Shown here piece after piece: positions 34,835 through 43,345 of a DNA stretch of 64,000 bases. How positions within the stretch are numbered: the stretch's first letter is position 1; each line of letters opens with the position of its first letter. The stretch comes from Sphingomonas colocasiae (GTDB taxonomy: Bacteria > Pseudomonadota > Alphaproteobacteria > Sphingomonadales > Sphingomonadaceae): positions 186,001-250,000 of the forward strand of contig NZ_JAINVV010000009.1 of NCBI RefSeq assembly GCF_019880585.1. The letters are read 5' to 3'. The notes under the pieces were generated by a model. It saw nothing but the letters and a program-made list of their open reading frames with translations, was not told the origin of the DNA and searched no databases. A program made the position numbers and the translations under genes.

Positions 34835-35252
34835 AAGGCGTGAAATCGCCGAGCAGGCAGGTGCCGACATCGAACCCGGCAGTCAGGTCGACGACACGCA
34901 CGATGTCGCCACGGCACAATTGCGTGCTGGGCGTGCGCGTGATGAGCGTGCGGCCGGCGGCACTCGCCGGGCAACCGCCCGCCGGATCGTTGCGATAGGC
35001 GAGGCGCGCGCTGACCTCGTAGATCAGCGTGCGATCGCCGATCGTCTTGGTCGAGCGGATGTCGCGCAGATTCACGCAGCTCACCGGCTTGCCGGCGGTC
35101 TTGCCCTTCAGCGCGTCCGCCAGCTCGGTTTCAGCCCTCGCGGCGCGGCGAGCGGCGGCCGCCTCCTCCGATGGCGAAGGCGTACCGGTACAGCCGGACA
35201 GCGCGGCAAGAGCGGCGAAGGGGATCAGAACACGCATCGAAATCTCCATCAT
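34818..35252 (-). CDS. Small lipoprotein, paralogue of the downstream gene
   Basis: A 144-residue protein with a lipoprotein signal (LIPFAALAALSGC lipobox), a linker rich in Ala, Glu and Arg, then VSCVNLRDIRSTKTIGDRTLIYE, AGGCPASAAGRTLI, STQLCRGDIVRVVD and GTCLLGDFTPY. The cysteine pattern matches the protein encoded at 34318. Function unknown. GloB ends 31 bases upstream, so it may be the tail of the glyoxalase operon. Start at 35252 has AAGGAGA upstream; the ATG at 35237 also has GGAG and gives a cleaner signal peptide. Confidence 0.75.
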   Translation of the reverse strand: MMEISMRVLIPFAALAALSGCTGTPSPSEEAAAARRAARAETELADALKGKTAGKPVSCVNLRDIRSTKTIGDRTLIYEVSARLAYRNDPAGGCPASAAGRTLITRTPSTQLCRGDIVRVVDLTAGFDVGTCLLGDFTPYTRSR

Positions 35253-35283
35253 GCGTTTCTATCTCCTTCAACCTATACGACAA

Positions 35284-36012
35284 TCACCCGCGAAACGCAT
35301 CTTTTTCCGCGCGGCGACGCGCGAGTTCGGCGACATCGGCGGCGCGCATGAACGGATTCGTCGCGCGCTCCAGCGCGATGGTGGTCGGCACCGTCGCCTC
35401 CCCGACCGCGCGCGCGGCATCGACCGCAGCCATGCGATCGCGCAGCGCCGCATTGTCAGGCTCGGCGACCAGCGCATAACGGCCGTTCGACTGCGTATAT
35501 TCGTGCGCGCAATAGATGCGGGTTTCATCGGGCAACGCGGCCAGCCGCCGCATATTGCCGAACATCTGCTCCGCCGTCCCCTCGAACAGCCGCCCGCACC
35601 CCATGGCGAACAATGTATCGCCGACGAACGCCAGCGCCTCGTCGGCGATGTGATAGGCGATATGCCCGGCGGTGTGCGCCGGCACGTCCAGCACGTCGGC
35701 GATGACATCGCCCAGCGCCACCCGATCGCCTTCACTCACCAGCCGGTCGAGCGTGGGAATGCGTTCGGCTTCGGCGGCCGGGCCGGTCACGACACAGCCG
35801 GTCGCCGCCTTGATCTCCGCATTGCCGCCGGTGTGATCGGGATGCCAGTGCGTGTTCCAGATCTGGGTGATGCGCCAGCCGCGCCGTTCGGCCTCGTCGA
35901 GCACCGGCTGCGCGACGGCGGGATCGACGACCATGGTTTCACCCGAGACGGGTTCATGGACGAGCCAGACATAATTGTCGCTGAGGACCGGAATGCGGAC
36001 GATCTCTAGCAT
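35284..36012 (-). CDS. gloB: Hydroxyacylglutathione hydrolase (glyoxalase II)
   Basis: A 242-residue metallo-beta-lactamase-fold protein with THWHPDHTGG metal-binding motif, VPAHTAGHIAYH, and FVGDTLFAMGCGRLFEGTAEQM, ending with the glyoxalase II C-terminal domain. It hydrolyses S-lactoylglutathione to lactate and glutathione. The ATG at 36012 follows GGGAGAGGG and overlaps the nitronate monooxygenase gene by seven bases. Confidence 0.94.
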   Translation of the reverse strand: MLEIVRIPVLSDNYVWLVHEPVSGETMVVDPAVAQPVLDEAERRGWRITQIWNTHWHPDHTGGNAEIKAATGCVVTGPAAEAERIPTLDRLVSEGDRVALGDVIADVLDVPAHTAGHIAYHIADEALAFVGDTLFAMGCGRLFEGTAEQMFGNMRRLAALPDETRIYCAHEYTQSNGRYALVAEPDNAALRDRMAAVDAARAVGEATVPTTIALERATNPFMRAADVAELARRRAEKDAFRG

Positions 36013-37067
36013 GATCCCTCTCCCTTGATATGCGCGTGCGCCGCCTCGGTCAGGCGGCGGGTCAGCGCTTCGGCGGATTCGGGGCCGCCGAGCCGCGCCG
36101 ACTGTCCGCTCCAGATCGTCGAGAAATCGGTCCGCCCCTGCGCTTCGGCGGCGGTGCGCAGCGCGGCGAGCGCGGCCGATGCATGGGGAAAGGGTGGCGC
36201 CGCCGGATTGACGGGGCCCAGTTCCTCGACCAACCGGTTGGGCAGGCCGCGCGCCAGCCCGCCCGAGATCAGATTGGTGAAACGCGTGGTCTCCGCCGCC
36301 TCGCTCCGCAACAATGCCCGATGCGCGGCGGACGCCAGGCTTTCGGGGCAGTGAAGATAAGCGGTGCCCAGTTGCACCGCGCTCGCGCCCAACGCGAAAG
36401 CCGCGGTGACGCCGCGCGCATCGGCGATGCCGCCCGCCGCGATCACCGGCAGGTCGATGGCATCGACGATCTGCGGCAGCAACGCGAACAGACCCATTTC
36501 GGTGCCGGGCGCCACGGGCAGGAAGCGCGCGGTGTGTCCGCCGGCCTCGAACCCCTGAGCGATGACGGCGTCGATGCCATGCGCCGCCAGCCAGCGCGCT
36601 TCGGCCACGCTGGTCGCGGACGCCAGGATGCGTGCGCCCGTCGCGGCGACGCGATCGAGCAAGGCCCGTGACGGCAAGCCGAAATGGAAACTGACGATCT
36701 CGGGCGCGATCGCCTCGACGGCGTCGCACATCGCCGCGTCGAAGGGCCGGCGCAGCGGCGGCGGAACCTCGGGCGGGCCGACGCCATATTCGGCATAATA
36801 GGGCGCGAGCAGCGCGCGCCATGCCGAATCATCGCCCGGCGCCGTCAGATCATGGCAGAAGAAATTGAGATTGAGCGGACCCCGCGCCTCGGCCCGAACG
36901 GCGGCGGCCTGTTCGATCGCCTGCGGCGCGCCCAGCAGCGCGCAGGGCAGCGAACCGATCCCGCCGCCGCGAATCGCGGCGGCCGCCAGCACGACGCCGC
37001 CCGCCCCCGCCATCGGCGCCTGAATGACCGGATGGGCGCGCAGCAGGTCCGCGACCGGTTTCACCAT
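36006..37067 (-). CDS. Nitronate monooxygenase family protein
   Basis: A 353-residue FMN-dependent TIM barrel of the nitronate monooxygenase / 2-nitropropane dioxygenase family: VIQAPMAGAGG at the N-terminus, AQGFEAGGHTARF at the FMN-phosphate site region, and VIAAGGIADARGVTAAFALGA. It should oxidise alkyl nitronates, but many members have other roles. It overlaps gloA upstream and gloB downstream by seven bases each, so it is part of a glyoxalase operon. Confidence 0.88.
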   Translation of the reverse strand: MVKPVADLLRAHPVIQAPMAGAGGVVLAAAAIRGGGIGSLPCALLGAPQAIEQAAAVRAEARGPLNLNFFCHDLTAPGDDSAWRALLAPYYAEYGVGPPEVPPPLRRPFDAAMCDAVEAIAPEIVSFHFGLPSRALLDRVAATGARILASATSVAEARWLAAHGIDAVIAQGFEAGGHTARFLPVAPGTEMGLFALLPQIVDAIDLPVIAAGGIADARGVTAAFALGASAVQLGTAYLHCPESLASAAHRALLRSEAAETTRFTNLISGGLARGLPNRLVEELGPVNPAAPPFPHASAALAALRTAAEAQGRTDFSTIWSGQSARLGGPESAEALTRRLTEAAHAHIKGEGSC

Positions 37068-37474
37068 TGGCCGGTATTGGGCATGGACGCCCAGGGCTCG
37101 GCAGGTTCGAGACGGCCGTCCTGAAGCAGTTCGATCGAGATGCCATCGGGTGTGCGCACGAACGCCATATGGCCGTCGCGCGGGGGACGGTTGATCGTGA
37201 TGCCCGCATCCATCAACCGCTGGCAGGTCTCGTAGATATCGTCGACGCGATAGGCGAGATGGCCGAAATTCCGCCCGCCCGCATAGGGTTCCGGATCCCA
37301 GTTATGGGTCAGCTCGACCTGCGCGTCCTCATCGCCCGGCGCGGCCATGAAGATCAGCGTGAAACGGCCCTGTTCGCTGTCCATCCGCCCGACTTCCCTG
37401 AGGCCCAGCAGTTCGAAAAAGCGGATGGTCTCGTCCGGATCGGTGACGCGGATCATGGTGTGGAGATATTTCAC
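37061..37474 (-). CDS. gloA: Lactoylglutathione lyase (glyoxalase I)
   Basis: A 137-residue VOC-fold protein. The four metal ligands are visible as His5 (YLHTMIRV), the Glu of QVELTHNW, the His of NFGHLAYRV and the Glu of ISIELLQ. It isomerises the methylglyoxal-glutathione hemithioacetal to S-lactoylglutathione. First gene of gloA-NMO-gloB. Confidence 0.94.
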   Translation of the reverse strand: MKYLHTMIRVTDPDETIRFFELLGLREVGRMDSEQGRFTLIFMAAPGDEDAQVELTHNWDPEPYAGGRNFGHLAYRVDDIYETCQRLMDAGITINRPPRDGHMAFVRTPDGISIELLQDGRLEPAEPWASMPNTGQW

Positions 37475-37564
37475 GGGAAAGGCCTGCCTCGATTGCCGCC
37501 CGGTCAGGGCCGGGCCAGGACGATATAGGCGATCCCGCGACGCATTGCAGCCTCGCGTCCAGTC

Positions 37565-38335
37565 CTATTGCGGCTTCGCCGGTTGCGGTGTCGCCTTCGC
37601 CATATCAGCTTCCAGCGCGGCGAGCGCCGCCGCCGCCGCCTTGCCGGCATCGCTGTCCGGCCGATTGCGTACCGCCCCCTGCCACGCCGCCTTCGCGGCC
37701 TCGGGCGCGCCGGAGAGGATCGCGATATTGCCCGCCTCCAGCGCGACCGACGGATCGTCGGGCGACAGCTTCGCGGCCTCAGCGATATCGGTCTGCGCGC
37801 GCGCAAGATCGCTGCTCCGCCGCGCGAGCGTCGCCGAGAGCAGCCAGGCCAGCGGATCTGCGGCCACCAGTTTCAGCGCCGCATCGAGATCCGTCCGCGC
37901 GCCCGGATTGTCGCCGAGCGCGACACGCGCCCTGGCGCGATCGAGATGCGCCTCGCCCAGTTGCTCCCCCTCGAGCGTACCATGCGCCAACGCGGCGTCG
38001 AAGGCGGCGCGTGCCTGTTCGGCCTGTTTCGCCGCCAGCCGCGCATTGCCCGATTGCACCCAGAGATTGGCGGCACGCGCGTCGCGCGCCATCTCCGCAT
38101 CGCGCGCCGCCTGTTCGAACGCGACCGCCGCCGGCGCGAAACGCTGCTGCGCGGCATAAGCGAGCGCGAGGCAGTGGCGCGCCGGCACACCGCCGCCGCC
38201 GATCCGCCACTGATCCGCATCGGCGATCGCCTTGTTCGGATCCTCGGCGATCAGCGCGACACAGGCGTCGAACCGCGCCTCCCCACCGGCAGGGGCGGCC
38301 GTCTGGGCGGCAAGCATCAGAAGGATCGGGGTCAT
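37565..38335 (-). CDS. Tetratricopeptide-repeat protein, probably exported
   Basis: A 256-residue Ala-rich helical protein with a short hydrophobic N-terminus (MTPILLMLAAQTAAPA) like a signal peptide and several TPR-like helix pairs between residues 60 and 230 (for example LLSATLARRSSDLARAQTDI and ALEAGNIAILSGAPEAAKAA, cited by pattern). Function unknown; TPRs mediate protein contacts. It overlaps the hydrolase gene by four bases. Confidence 0.78.
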   Translation of the reverse strand: MTPILLMLAAQTAAPAGGEARFDACVALIAEDPNKAIADADQWRIGGGGVPARHCLALAYAAQQRFAPAAVAFEQAARDAEMARDARAANLWVQSGNARLAAKQAEQARAAFDAALAHGTLEGEQLGEAHLDRARARVALGDNPGARTDLDAALKLVAADPLAWLLSATLARRSSDLARAQTDIAEAAKLSPDDPSVALEAGNIAILSGAPEAAKAAWQGAVRNRPDSDAGKAAAAALAALEADMAKATPQPAKPQ

Positions 38336-39069
38336 CCGGTCTCCGGCAGGCTGGCGACAGTCGCGCGAAGCAGGGCGATATCCTGTGGACGCGACAGGCG
38401 ATGGTCGCCGTCCTTGACCAGCGCCACCTGCACATCGGCTGAACGAAGCCGTTCGGCAAGACGGAGCGAAACGCTCCACGGCACATCGGGATCGGCCTGG
38501 CCGTGGAGCAGCCGCACCGGACAATCGATCGCGATCGGCGCATCCAGCAACAGGCTCGCCTGCCCCGCCTCGAAGAAGCCGCGCGTCGTCGCATAGGGCG
38601 AATCGGCATAATCGCTCGGCTCCTCGATCCGGCCGCGTTCGACGATCTCGATCTTCTGCGCATCGGTGAACCCCCATTGCGTGAAGTCCGGCGCGGCGGC
38701 GATGCCGACCAGGCCGGTGACGCGATCCGGCCGCGCAAGCGCGACGAGCAGCATCAGCCAGCCGCCCATCGACGATCCGACGAGCAGCAATGGCCCCTCG
38801 GTCACGCCGTCGATCAAATGCAGCACATCGTCGCGCCACGAGAGCAGCGTTCCGTCCTCGAACGCCCCCTCGCTCGCGCCGCACCCGGCATAGTCGAGCC
38901 GCAGCATCGCGCGCCCCGTTTCTGCGGCCCAGGCATCGAGCGCGAGCGCCTTCGATCCTTCCATGTCCGACATATAGCCGGGCAGGAAAACGATGGTGGG
39001 TCCGCTGCCGGGACGATGCGCGTAAGCGAGGCGAAGCCCGTCGGGCCGGGCGAGGAAATCGGTTGCCAT
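38332..39069 (-). CDS. Alpha/beta hydrolase
   Basis: A 245-residue serine hydrolase. The nucleophile elbow is GSSMGGW, the oxyanion region is FLPGYMSD, the acid is in LLHGQADPDVPW and the His is in VKDGDHRLSRP. It is close to the abhydrolase group found in many alphaproteobacteria. The substrate is unknown. It is translationally coupled to the TPR gene. Confidence 0.88.
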   Translation of the reverse strand: MATDFLARPDGLRLAYAHRPGSGPTIVFLPGYMSDMEGSKALALDAWAAETGRAMLRLDYAGCGASEGAFEDGTLLSWRDDVLHLIDGVTEGPLLLVGSSMGGWLMLLVALARPDRVTGLVGIAAAPDFTQWGFTDAQKIEIVERGRIEEPSDYADSPYATTRGFFEAGQASLLLDAPIAIDCPVRLLHGQADPDVPWSVSLRLAERLRSADVQVALVKDGDHRLSRPQDIALLRATVASLPETG

Positions 39070-39095
39070 GGGATGTTCCTACCCCATCACCCGCA

Positions 39096-39112
39096 AAAGC
39101 GGCACCCGCTTT
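39096..39112 (-). terminator. Small hairpin after the M48 protease gene
   Basis: On the minus strand AAAGCGG, loop GTG, CCGCTTTT forms a 7-bp stem running into T residues, in the 55-base gap between the protease and hydrolase genes. Confidence 0.35.
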
Positions 39113-39124
39113 CCGGCTGGCCGC

Positions 39125-40225
39125 TCAGCCCGGAAACCAGCCTTCCTCGGCCTCGGGATCGTTCTTGCAGATATCGGAGAGCGCCCGCCATTGCGCGGCA
39201 TCGAGCGCGGGCCGGTAGCGCGCGGACGCGGCCACGCCCGCCTTGAACTTGCGTTCACGCGACTCCGACAGCGGATGGCTGGACATATAACCGAGCGCCG
39301 CGCGCGCCGGGCCGAGCTTGGCCTCGTCGCGCGCGAGCCTGGCGAAGAAGCCGGCGGTCGCGGCGGGCGAAATGCCCGCGCGCGACAGGGCGGAGATCGC
39401 ATAATTGTCGGCATTCGCCTCCGCCTCGCGCGAATAGGTGGCGGACAACAGCGCATTGAACGTGCCGCCGACATCGCCGCTGAATCCGCCGAGCAGAACG
39501 CTGAGCCCCATTTGCCGCAACAGCGCGGCCATCACATCGCGATTGCGGACATGGCCGATCTCATGCCCCAGCACACCGGCCACCTCGTCGGGCGATTTGG
39601 CATCGGACAGAAGTTCGCGGAAGATAACGACCTTGCCGCCGGGCAAGGCCACTGCATTGACCATCTTGATATTGGCGACACGCACCTCGATCGGATCGCC
39701 GCCATGATCGAGCTGGCGGGCAAGAGCGTCGAGCGCCTGCTGGCCACCGGCCCCCTTGCAGAAACGCCCGCCGAAATCGCCGACCATGGCGTCACCCAGC
39801 CGCTTCTCCCAGCTCGACGGCACATAGGGCGCTATCCAGCCCGGCGCGGTGACGCCGATAAAGACGACGAAACCGGCAATGACCGCCAGCACCGCGGACG
39901 CGCGAACAAGCCCGAATCGATCGATCAGCCGGCCGTAGCGTTCAGGGTGCGGCAGCAGCACATCGATCTCCGCCGGCACGCCCCCGGTGAAACCGATCCG
40001 CCAGCCGGGTTGAGACTTGAGACCATAGACGCGTTCATTCGCAGCGCCGGCCTGCGCGACAAGCGCATCCCAGCCGAACGGGCCGGACTCCACCTCATCC
40101 TCGATCAACCGGAATCCCGCCGCGTCCGTCACCAGCAGCGGATGGCGCCGGCGCGCGGTGACTCCGTCATAATGCCAGACTGGAACGCCGTCACTCACCT
40201 CAGATCGCGCCCACATCGAAAGCAT
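39125..40225 (-). CDS. M48-family membrane metalloprotease
   Basis: A protein of about 366 residues with a membrane segment near residue 120 (AVLAVIAGFVVFIGVTAPG) and a C-terminal M48 protease domain. The zinc motif is GHEIGH, with the third ligand in SREAEANADNYA. It probably cleaves membrane proteins at the inner membrane, as HtpX-like enzymes do. The N-terminus before the membrane segment is unusual. Start is uncertain: ATG 40225 has AAGGG eight bases upstream; ATG 40216 or GTG 40198, just past the DUF898 stop, are alternatives. All overlap or abut the DUF898 gene upstream, indicating coupling. Confidence 0.85.
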   Translation of the reverse strand: MLSMWARSEVSDGVPVWHYDGVTARRRHPLLVTDAAGFRLIEDEVESGPFGWDALVAQAGAANERVYGLKSQPGWRIGFTGGVPAEIDVLLPHPERYGRLIDRFGLVRASAVLAVIAGFVVFIGVTAPGWIAPYVPSSWEKRLGDAMVGDFGGRFCKGAGGQQALDALARQLDHGGDPIEVRVANIKMVNAVALPGGKVVIFRELLSDAKSPDEVAGVLGHEIGHVRNRDVMAALLRQMGLSVLLGGFSGDVGGTFNALLSATYSREAEANADNYAISALSRAGISPAATAGFFARLARDEAKLGPARAALGYMSSHPLSESRERKFKAGVAASARYRPALDAAQWRALSDICKNDPEAEEGWFPG

Positions 40226-41426
40226 CGAGCAGCCCTTCGCCTTGGGTGGGCGTGCGGGTGGTCGACTGGGTGAGCACGTCCGCGTCGATCTCGCCATAGG
40301 CTTCGAGCCACGTCACGCCGAACCGCCAGGTGCGATAGCGGATGAAGGGGCCGACCAGCGCGAAGGGAATCACCAGCACGACGAGCGTGACGACGAAGCC
40401 CAGACTGTTTTCCGAGAAAGGCGTTTCGCCCGGCTGCAGATTCGTGAAATTCGCGAGCAGGCCCAATGCCATGAGCGGGATGATCGCGACGGCGAGCGCC
40501 AGCAGCCACAGGCCGAAGTTGCCGAGGAACAGCAGCAGCCAGTGCTTGGTGCGTGCCGTGAACGCGAATTCGATCGTGCCGAGACGCAGCGCGCCGACCG
40601 CTTCGCGCATGAAGGCCGCGTAATAGACCAGCGCGGCCAGCGGTATCAGCACGTAGAAGGCGAGGACGAGCGCGAAGATCGCGATCATGATGCCCGGCCC
40701 GGGCGGTTCACCGCTGCCCGCCGCGATCATGACGACCGGGATCATCGCGAACATCAGCCCGACCGCCATCACCCAGGGCAGGGCCCAGCAGAGGAGATAG
40801 CGCAGGAAGAGGTTGCCCCAGCGTGCGTCCGACTCGAACGGCTGCGCACCGAAGCTCATCGCGTTCCAGCGTTCGTTCCACAGGCTGGCCATCGACCAGG
40901 GAATCATCAGCGCGAGCGCGAGGTAGCTGACCACGGTTTTCCAGAGGAACGACCAGCCATAGCGCCAGCCCTGATCGTCGCTGCCGCCACGTATGCCGCG
41001 CCACCAGCTTCGGCTGAGCCGATAACGCAGTGCGCGGAAACGGGCGATGCCGAACAGATAGAAGAAGAACATGTAGAGCAGGAAGAACAGGATGCCGACG
41101 GCCACGACATGCCCGCGCAGGATCATGCCCTGCGCGACGAACTGGAGCACGAACAGCGGCACGAAGACCAGCAGCAGCACGAGGACGAAGCCGATGAACA
41201 GTTCCAGTCCGGTGCCCGTCCACTCGAAACGATCGTCGATGAAGCGCGTGCGGCTCCACAGATAACGGCGCTCCCGCGTCGTCGCCCAGAAACGGTAGAT
41301 GCCGAGCGTGACGATCGTCAGCAGAAGATTCGTGATCGCGATCGGCGCGAATTCGCGCCATGATCCGTCGAAGGCGAATGCGCTTTCGCCAGCACCTTGA
41401 TCATGCGTTACGGCGTGATCGTCCAT
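40200..41426 (-). CDS. DUF898 (YjgN-family) membrane protein, copy A
   Basis: A 408-residue polytopic membrane protein of the DUF898 family, with the repeated pattern FDGSWREFAPIAITNLLLTIVTLGIYRFWATTRERRYLWSRTRF (cited by its ITNLLLTIVTLGIYRFWATT portion) and RFRALRYRLSRSWWRGIRGG. At least seven hydrophobic segments are seen. Function unknown. It lies directly upstream of the M48 protease, which may act on it or with it. It is duplicated in decayed form at 41923. Confidence 0.88.
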   Translation of the reverse strand: MDDHAVTHDQGAGESAFAFDGSWREFAPIAITNLLLTIVTLGIYRFWATTRERRYLWSRTRFIDDRFEWTGTGLELFIGFVLVLLLVFVPLFVLQFVAQGMILRGHVVAVGILFFLLYMFFFYLFGIARFRALRYRLSRSWWRGIRGGSDDQGWRYGWSFLWKTVVSYLALALMIPWSMASLWNERWNAMSFGAQPFESDARWGNLFLRYLLCWALPWVMAVGLMFAMIPVVMIAAGSGEPPGPGIMIAIFALVLAFYVLIPLAALVYYAAFMREAVGALRLGTIEFAFTARTKHWLLLFLGNFGLWLLALAVAIIPLMALGLLANFTNLQPGETPFSENSLGFVVTLVVLVIPFALVGPFIRYRTWRFGVTWLEAYGEIDADVLTQSTTRTPTQGEGLLDAFDVGAI

Positions 41427-41504
41427 TGCGGCTCCCCCAGTGATGCCCTGCCGGCAGGAGGCATCAAATTCCGTGCCGCGTCAACGGATTGGCTCGCAAA
41501 CGGA

Positions 41505-41759
41505 TCAGATGACCCATTCGATGGAGGTCATTTCGATATTGGCCTCGCGCTTGGCAGCGCGCTTGGCGACCATCAATTCGTAAAGCCGCCGGACCGCGCC
41601 ACTGCCTGTGGTCTGAAAGATGCCGGGCACAATCGCATGGATGATGCAGGCGATTCCACCGACGATCATCGCGACACCGAAGCCGAAAGCGGCGCGGAAA
41701 TGCTCACCATAGCTTTCGCCGAGGTCGGCCGGATGGGCACGGAACAGTTTGTTGAACAC
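41505..41759 (-). CDS. DUF6356-like small membrane protein
   Basis: An 84-residue protein with an N-terminal amphipathic part (FNKLFRAHPADLGESYGEHFRAAFGFG), one membrane segment (VAMIVGGIACIIHAIVPGIF) and a basic tail. It resembles small proteins common in sphingomonads. Function unknown. It sits just before DUF898 copy A and is also duplicated in remnant form near 43049. Confidence 0.75.
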   Translation of the reverse strand: MFNKLFRAHPADLGESYGEHFRAAFGFGVAMIVGGIACIIHAIVPGIFQTTGSGAVRRLYELMVAKRAAKREANIEMTSIEWVI

Positions 41760-41922
41760 GGGAAAACCCCTTCATTTGGCGAGCGAGACCCACCCATCTA
41801 CCAGCCTCGCGCCGCTTTCTCCAAGCCGCCCGTGACGCCACGCATCGCCAAATGCGCAAGTCGCGCGCGATCACGCCATCGCGATGCCGGATCCGATCCC
41901 CTTCGAACCTGATCGATCGCGC

Positions 41923-42984
41923 TCAGATCGCGCCGACATCGAAAGCGTCGAGCAGCCCCTCGCCATGACCGGCCATTTTCGTATGAGATTGAACAAGCGC
42001 CTCGGCATCGACGACACCCCAGGCTTCCATATGGCGGATAAAGAAGCTCCAGTTGCGATAGCGCACGAAGATCGCGCCGATTCCCAAGGTGAAAACCACC
42101 AATGCGACATTGCCGAGGAACAGCTTTAGCCAATCGTTGGTGCGCGCGGTGAATTCGAACTGCAGGTCGCCCAGCGACAGCGCGCCGACCGCTTCGCGGA
42201 AAAAGCCGGCATAAAAGACGAGCGCGGCCAAGGGTATCGCAATATAGATCGCCAACAGCGCGAAAAGAACGAAGAAGAAGCCCAGATCCTCCGGATCGCT
42301 CGAAAGGGTGAGTGTTTGGGCCAGCCCCGATCCGACGAGCATGATGATGAACATGCCGCCCAGGCATAGCAGATAGCGCCCGAAGAGCGGGCCATATTCG
42401 GCACTCGCCGCAAAATCGAGCGAGCCGAAGCTCATCTTGTTCCAGCGTTCATTCCACAGGCTCGTCATCGACCAAGGGATGAGCAAGGTCAGCGCCAGTC
42501 CGCCGGCGATGGTCTTCCACACCGCGGAAATGCCATAGCCGAAGCCCTGATCGTCGCTCCCGCCGCGAATCCCGCGCCACAAGGTTCGACTGAGCCGGTA
42601 ACGCAATGCACGGAAACGCGCGAGACCATAGAGAAACAGGAAGAAAAGATAGATGCCGAGCACGGCGAAACCGGCCAGCGCCGCATATCCCTGCATCACC
42701 AGGGCCTGAAGGCCGAACTGCAGGAAGAGGAACGGCAATAATATAAGCCCCACCACCATGATGAAGCCGATAAAGAGTTCAAATCCCGTTCCCGACCATT
42801 CCAGCCGATCGTCGATAAAGCGCGTGCTCTCCTACAGATAGCGGCGCTCGCGTGTCGTTGCCCAGAAACGGTAGACGCCCAGCGTGACGATCGTCAGCAA
42901 CAAATTGGTGAATGCAATTGGCGCAAATTCTCGCCACGTGCCGTCGAACGTGAATGCGCTGTCATGAGCGCCTGAATTTTGCAT
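41923..42984 (-). pseudogene. DUF898 membrane protein, copy B, with a premature TAG
   Basis: The ATG at 42984 starts a frame that aligns with copy A (FDGTWREFAPIAFTNLLLTIVTLG, YRFWATTRERRYL). Codon 51 is TAG (42834-42832) where copy A has Trp, and the next codon also differs. After it the frame stays open through RFRALRYRLSRTLWRGIRGG to the shared end GEGLLDAFDVGAI. Copy B also lacks about 41 residues found near the C-terminus of copy A. Translation might restart at the Met encoded at 42759, giving a 278-residue fragment. It is most likely a decaying duplicate. Confidence 0.8.
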
Positions 42985-43048
42985 TGTGACCCCCGCCAAC
43001 TCTGGCGGCAACAGGCCCTAAACTCGATCGAGCGTCAACGGATTAGCT

Positions 43049-43212
43049 CGTAAATGGATCAGATTGTCCGTTCGACGAGATCATTTCGATATTGGTCCCG
43101 CGCTCGACGCCCGTCATTTCGTAAAATCGCCTGACCGTGCGGCTGCCTCGACCTGGAGGATGGCCGGAAGAAGATCATCGCAGCGATGACGCGCGCCTCT
43201 GGAAAACCCCTT
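43049..43212 (-). pseudogene. Remnant of a duplicated DUF6356-like gene
   Basis: The sequence here aligns with 41490-41770: GTCAACGGATT, TCATTTCGATATTGG, TTTCGTAAA and GGAAAACCCCTTCATT recur in order. It has small deletions and lacks about 110 bases of the centre including the membrane segment, so no intact frame remains. Homology continues into the shared upstream block at 43213-43310 versus 41771-41870. This accounts for the 361-base gap before thrS. Confidence 0.7.
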
Positions 43213-43345
43213 CATTCGGCGAGCGAGACCACCCATCTGCCAGCCTCGCGCCGCTTTCTCCAAGCCGCCCTTGGCATCGCGCGTCGCCAGAGGCATAAGC
43301 CGCGCGCGCAATTCCGCGCAAAGAAGCAAAGGCAAACCCATTCCC

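Noticed and set aside
41923-42984. Frameshift as the cause of the DUF898 copy B interruption
   Set aside because: The frame is the same before and after codon 51; the lesion is a TAG codon where copy A has Trp, not a shift.
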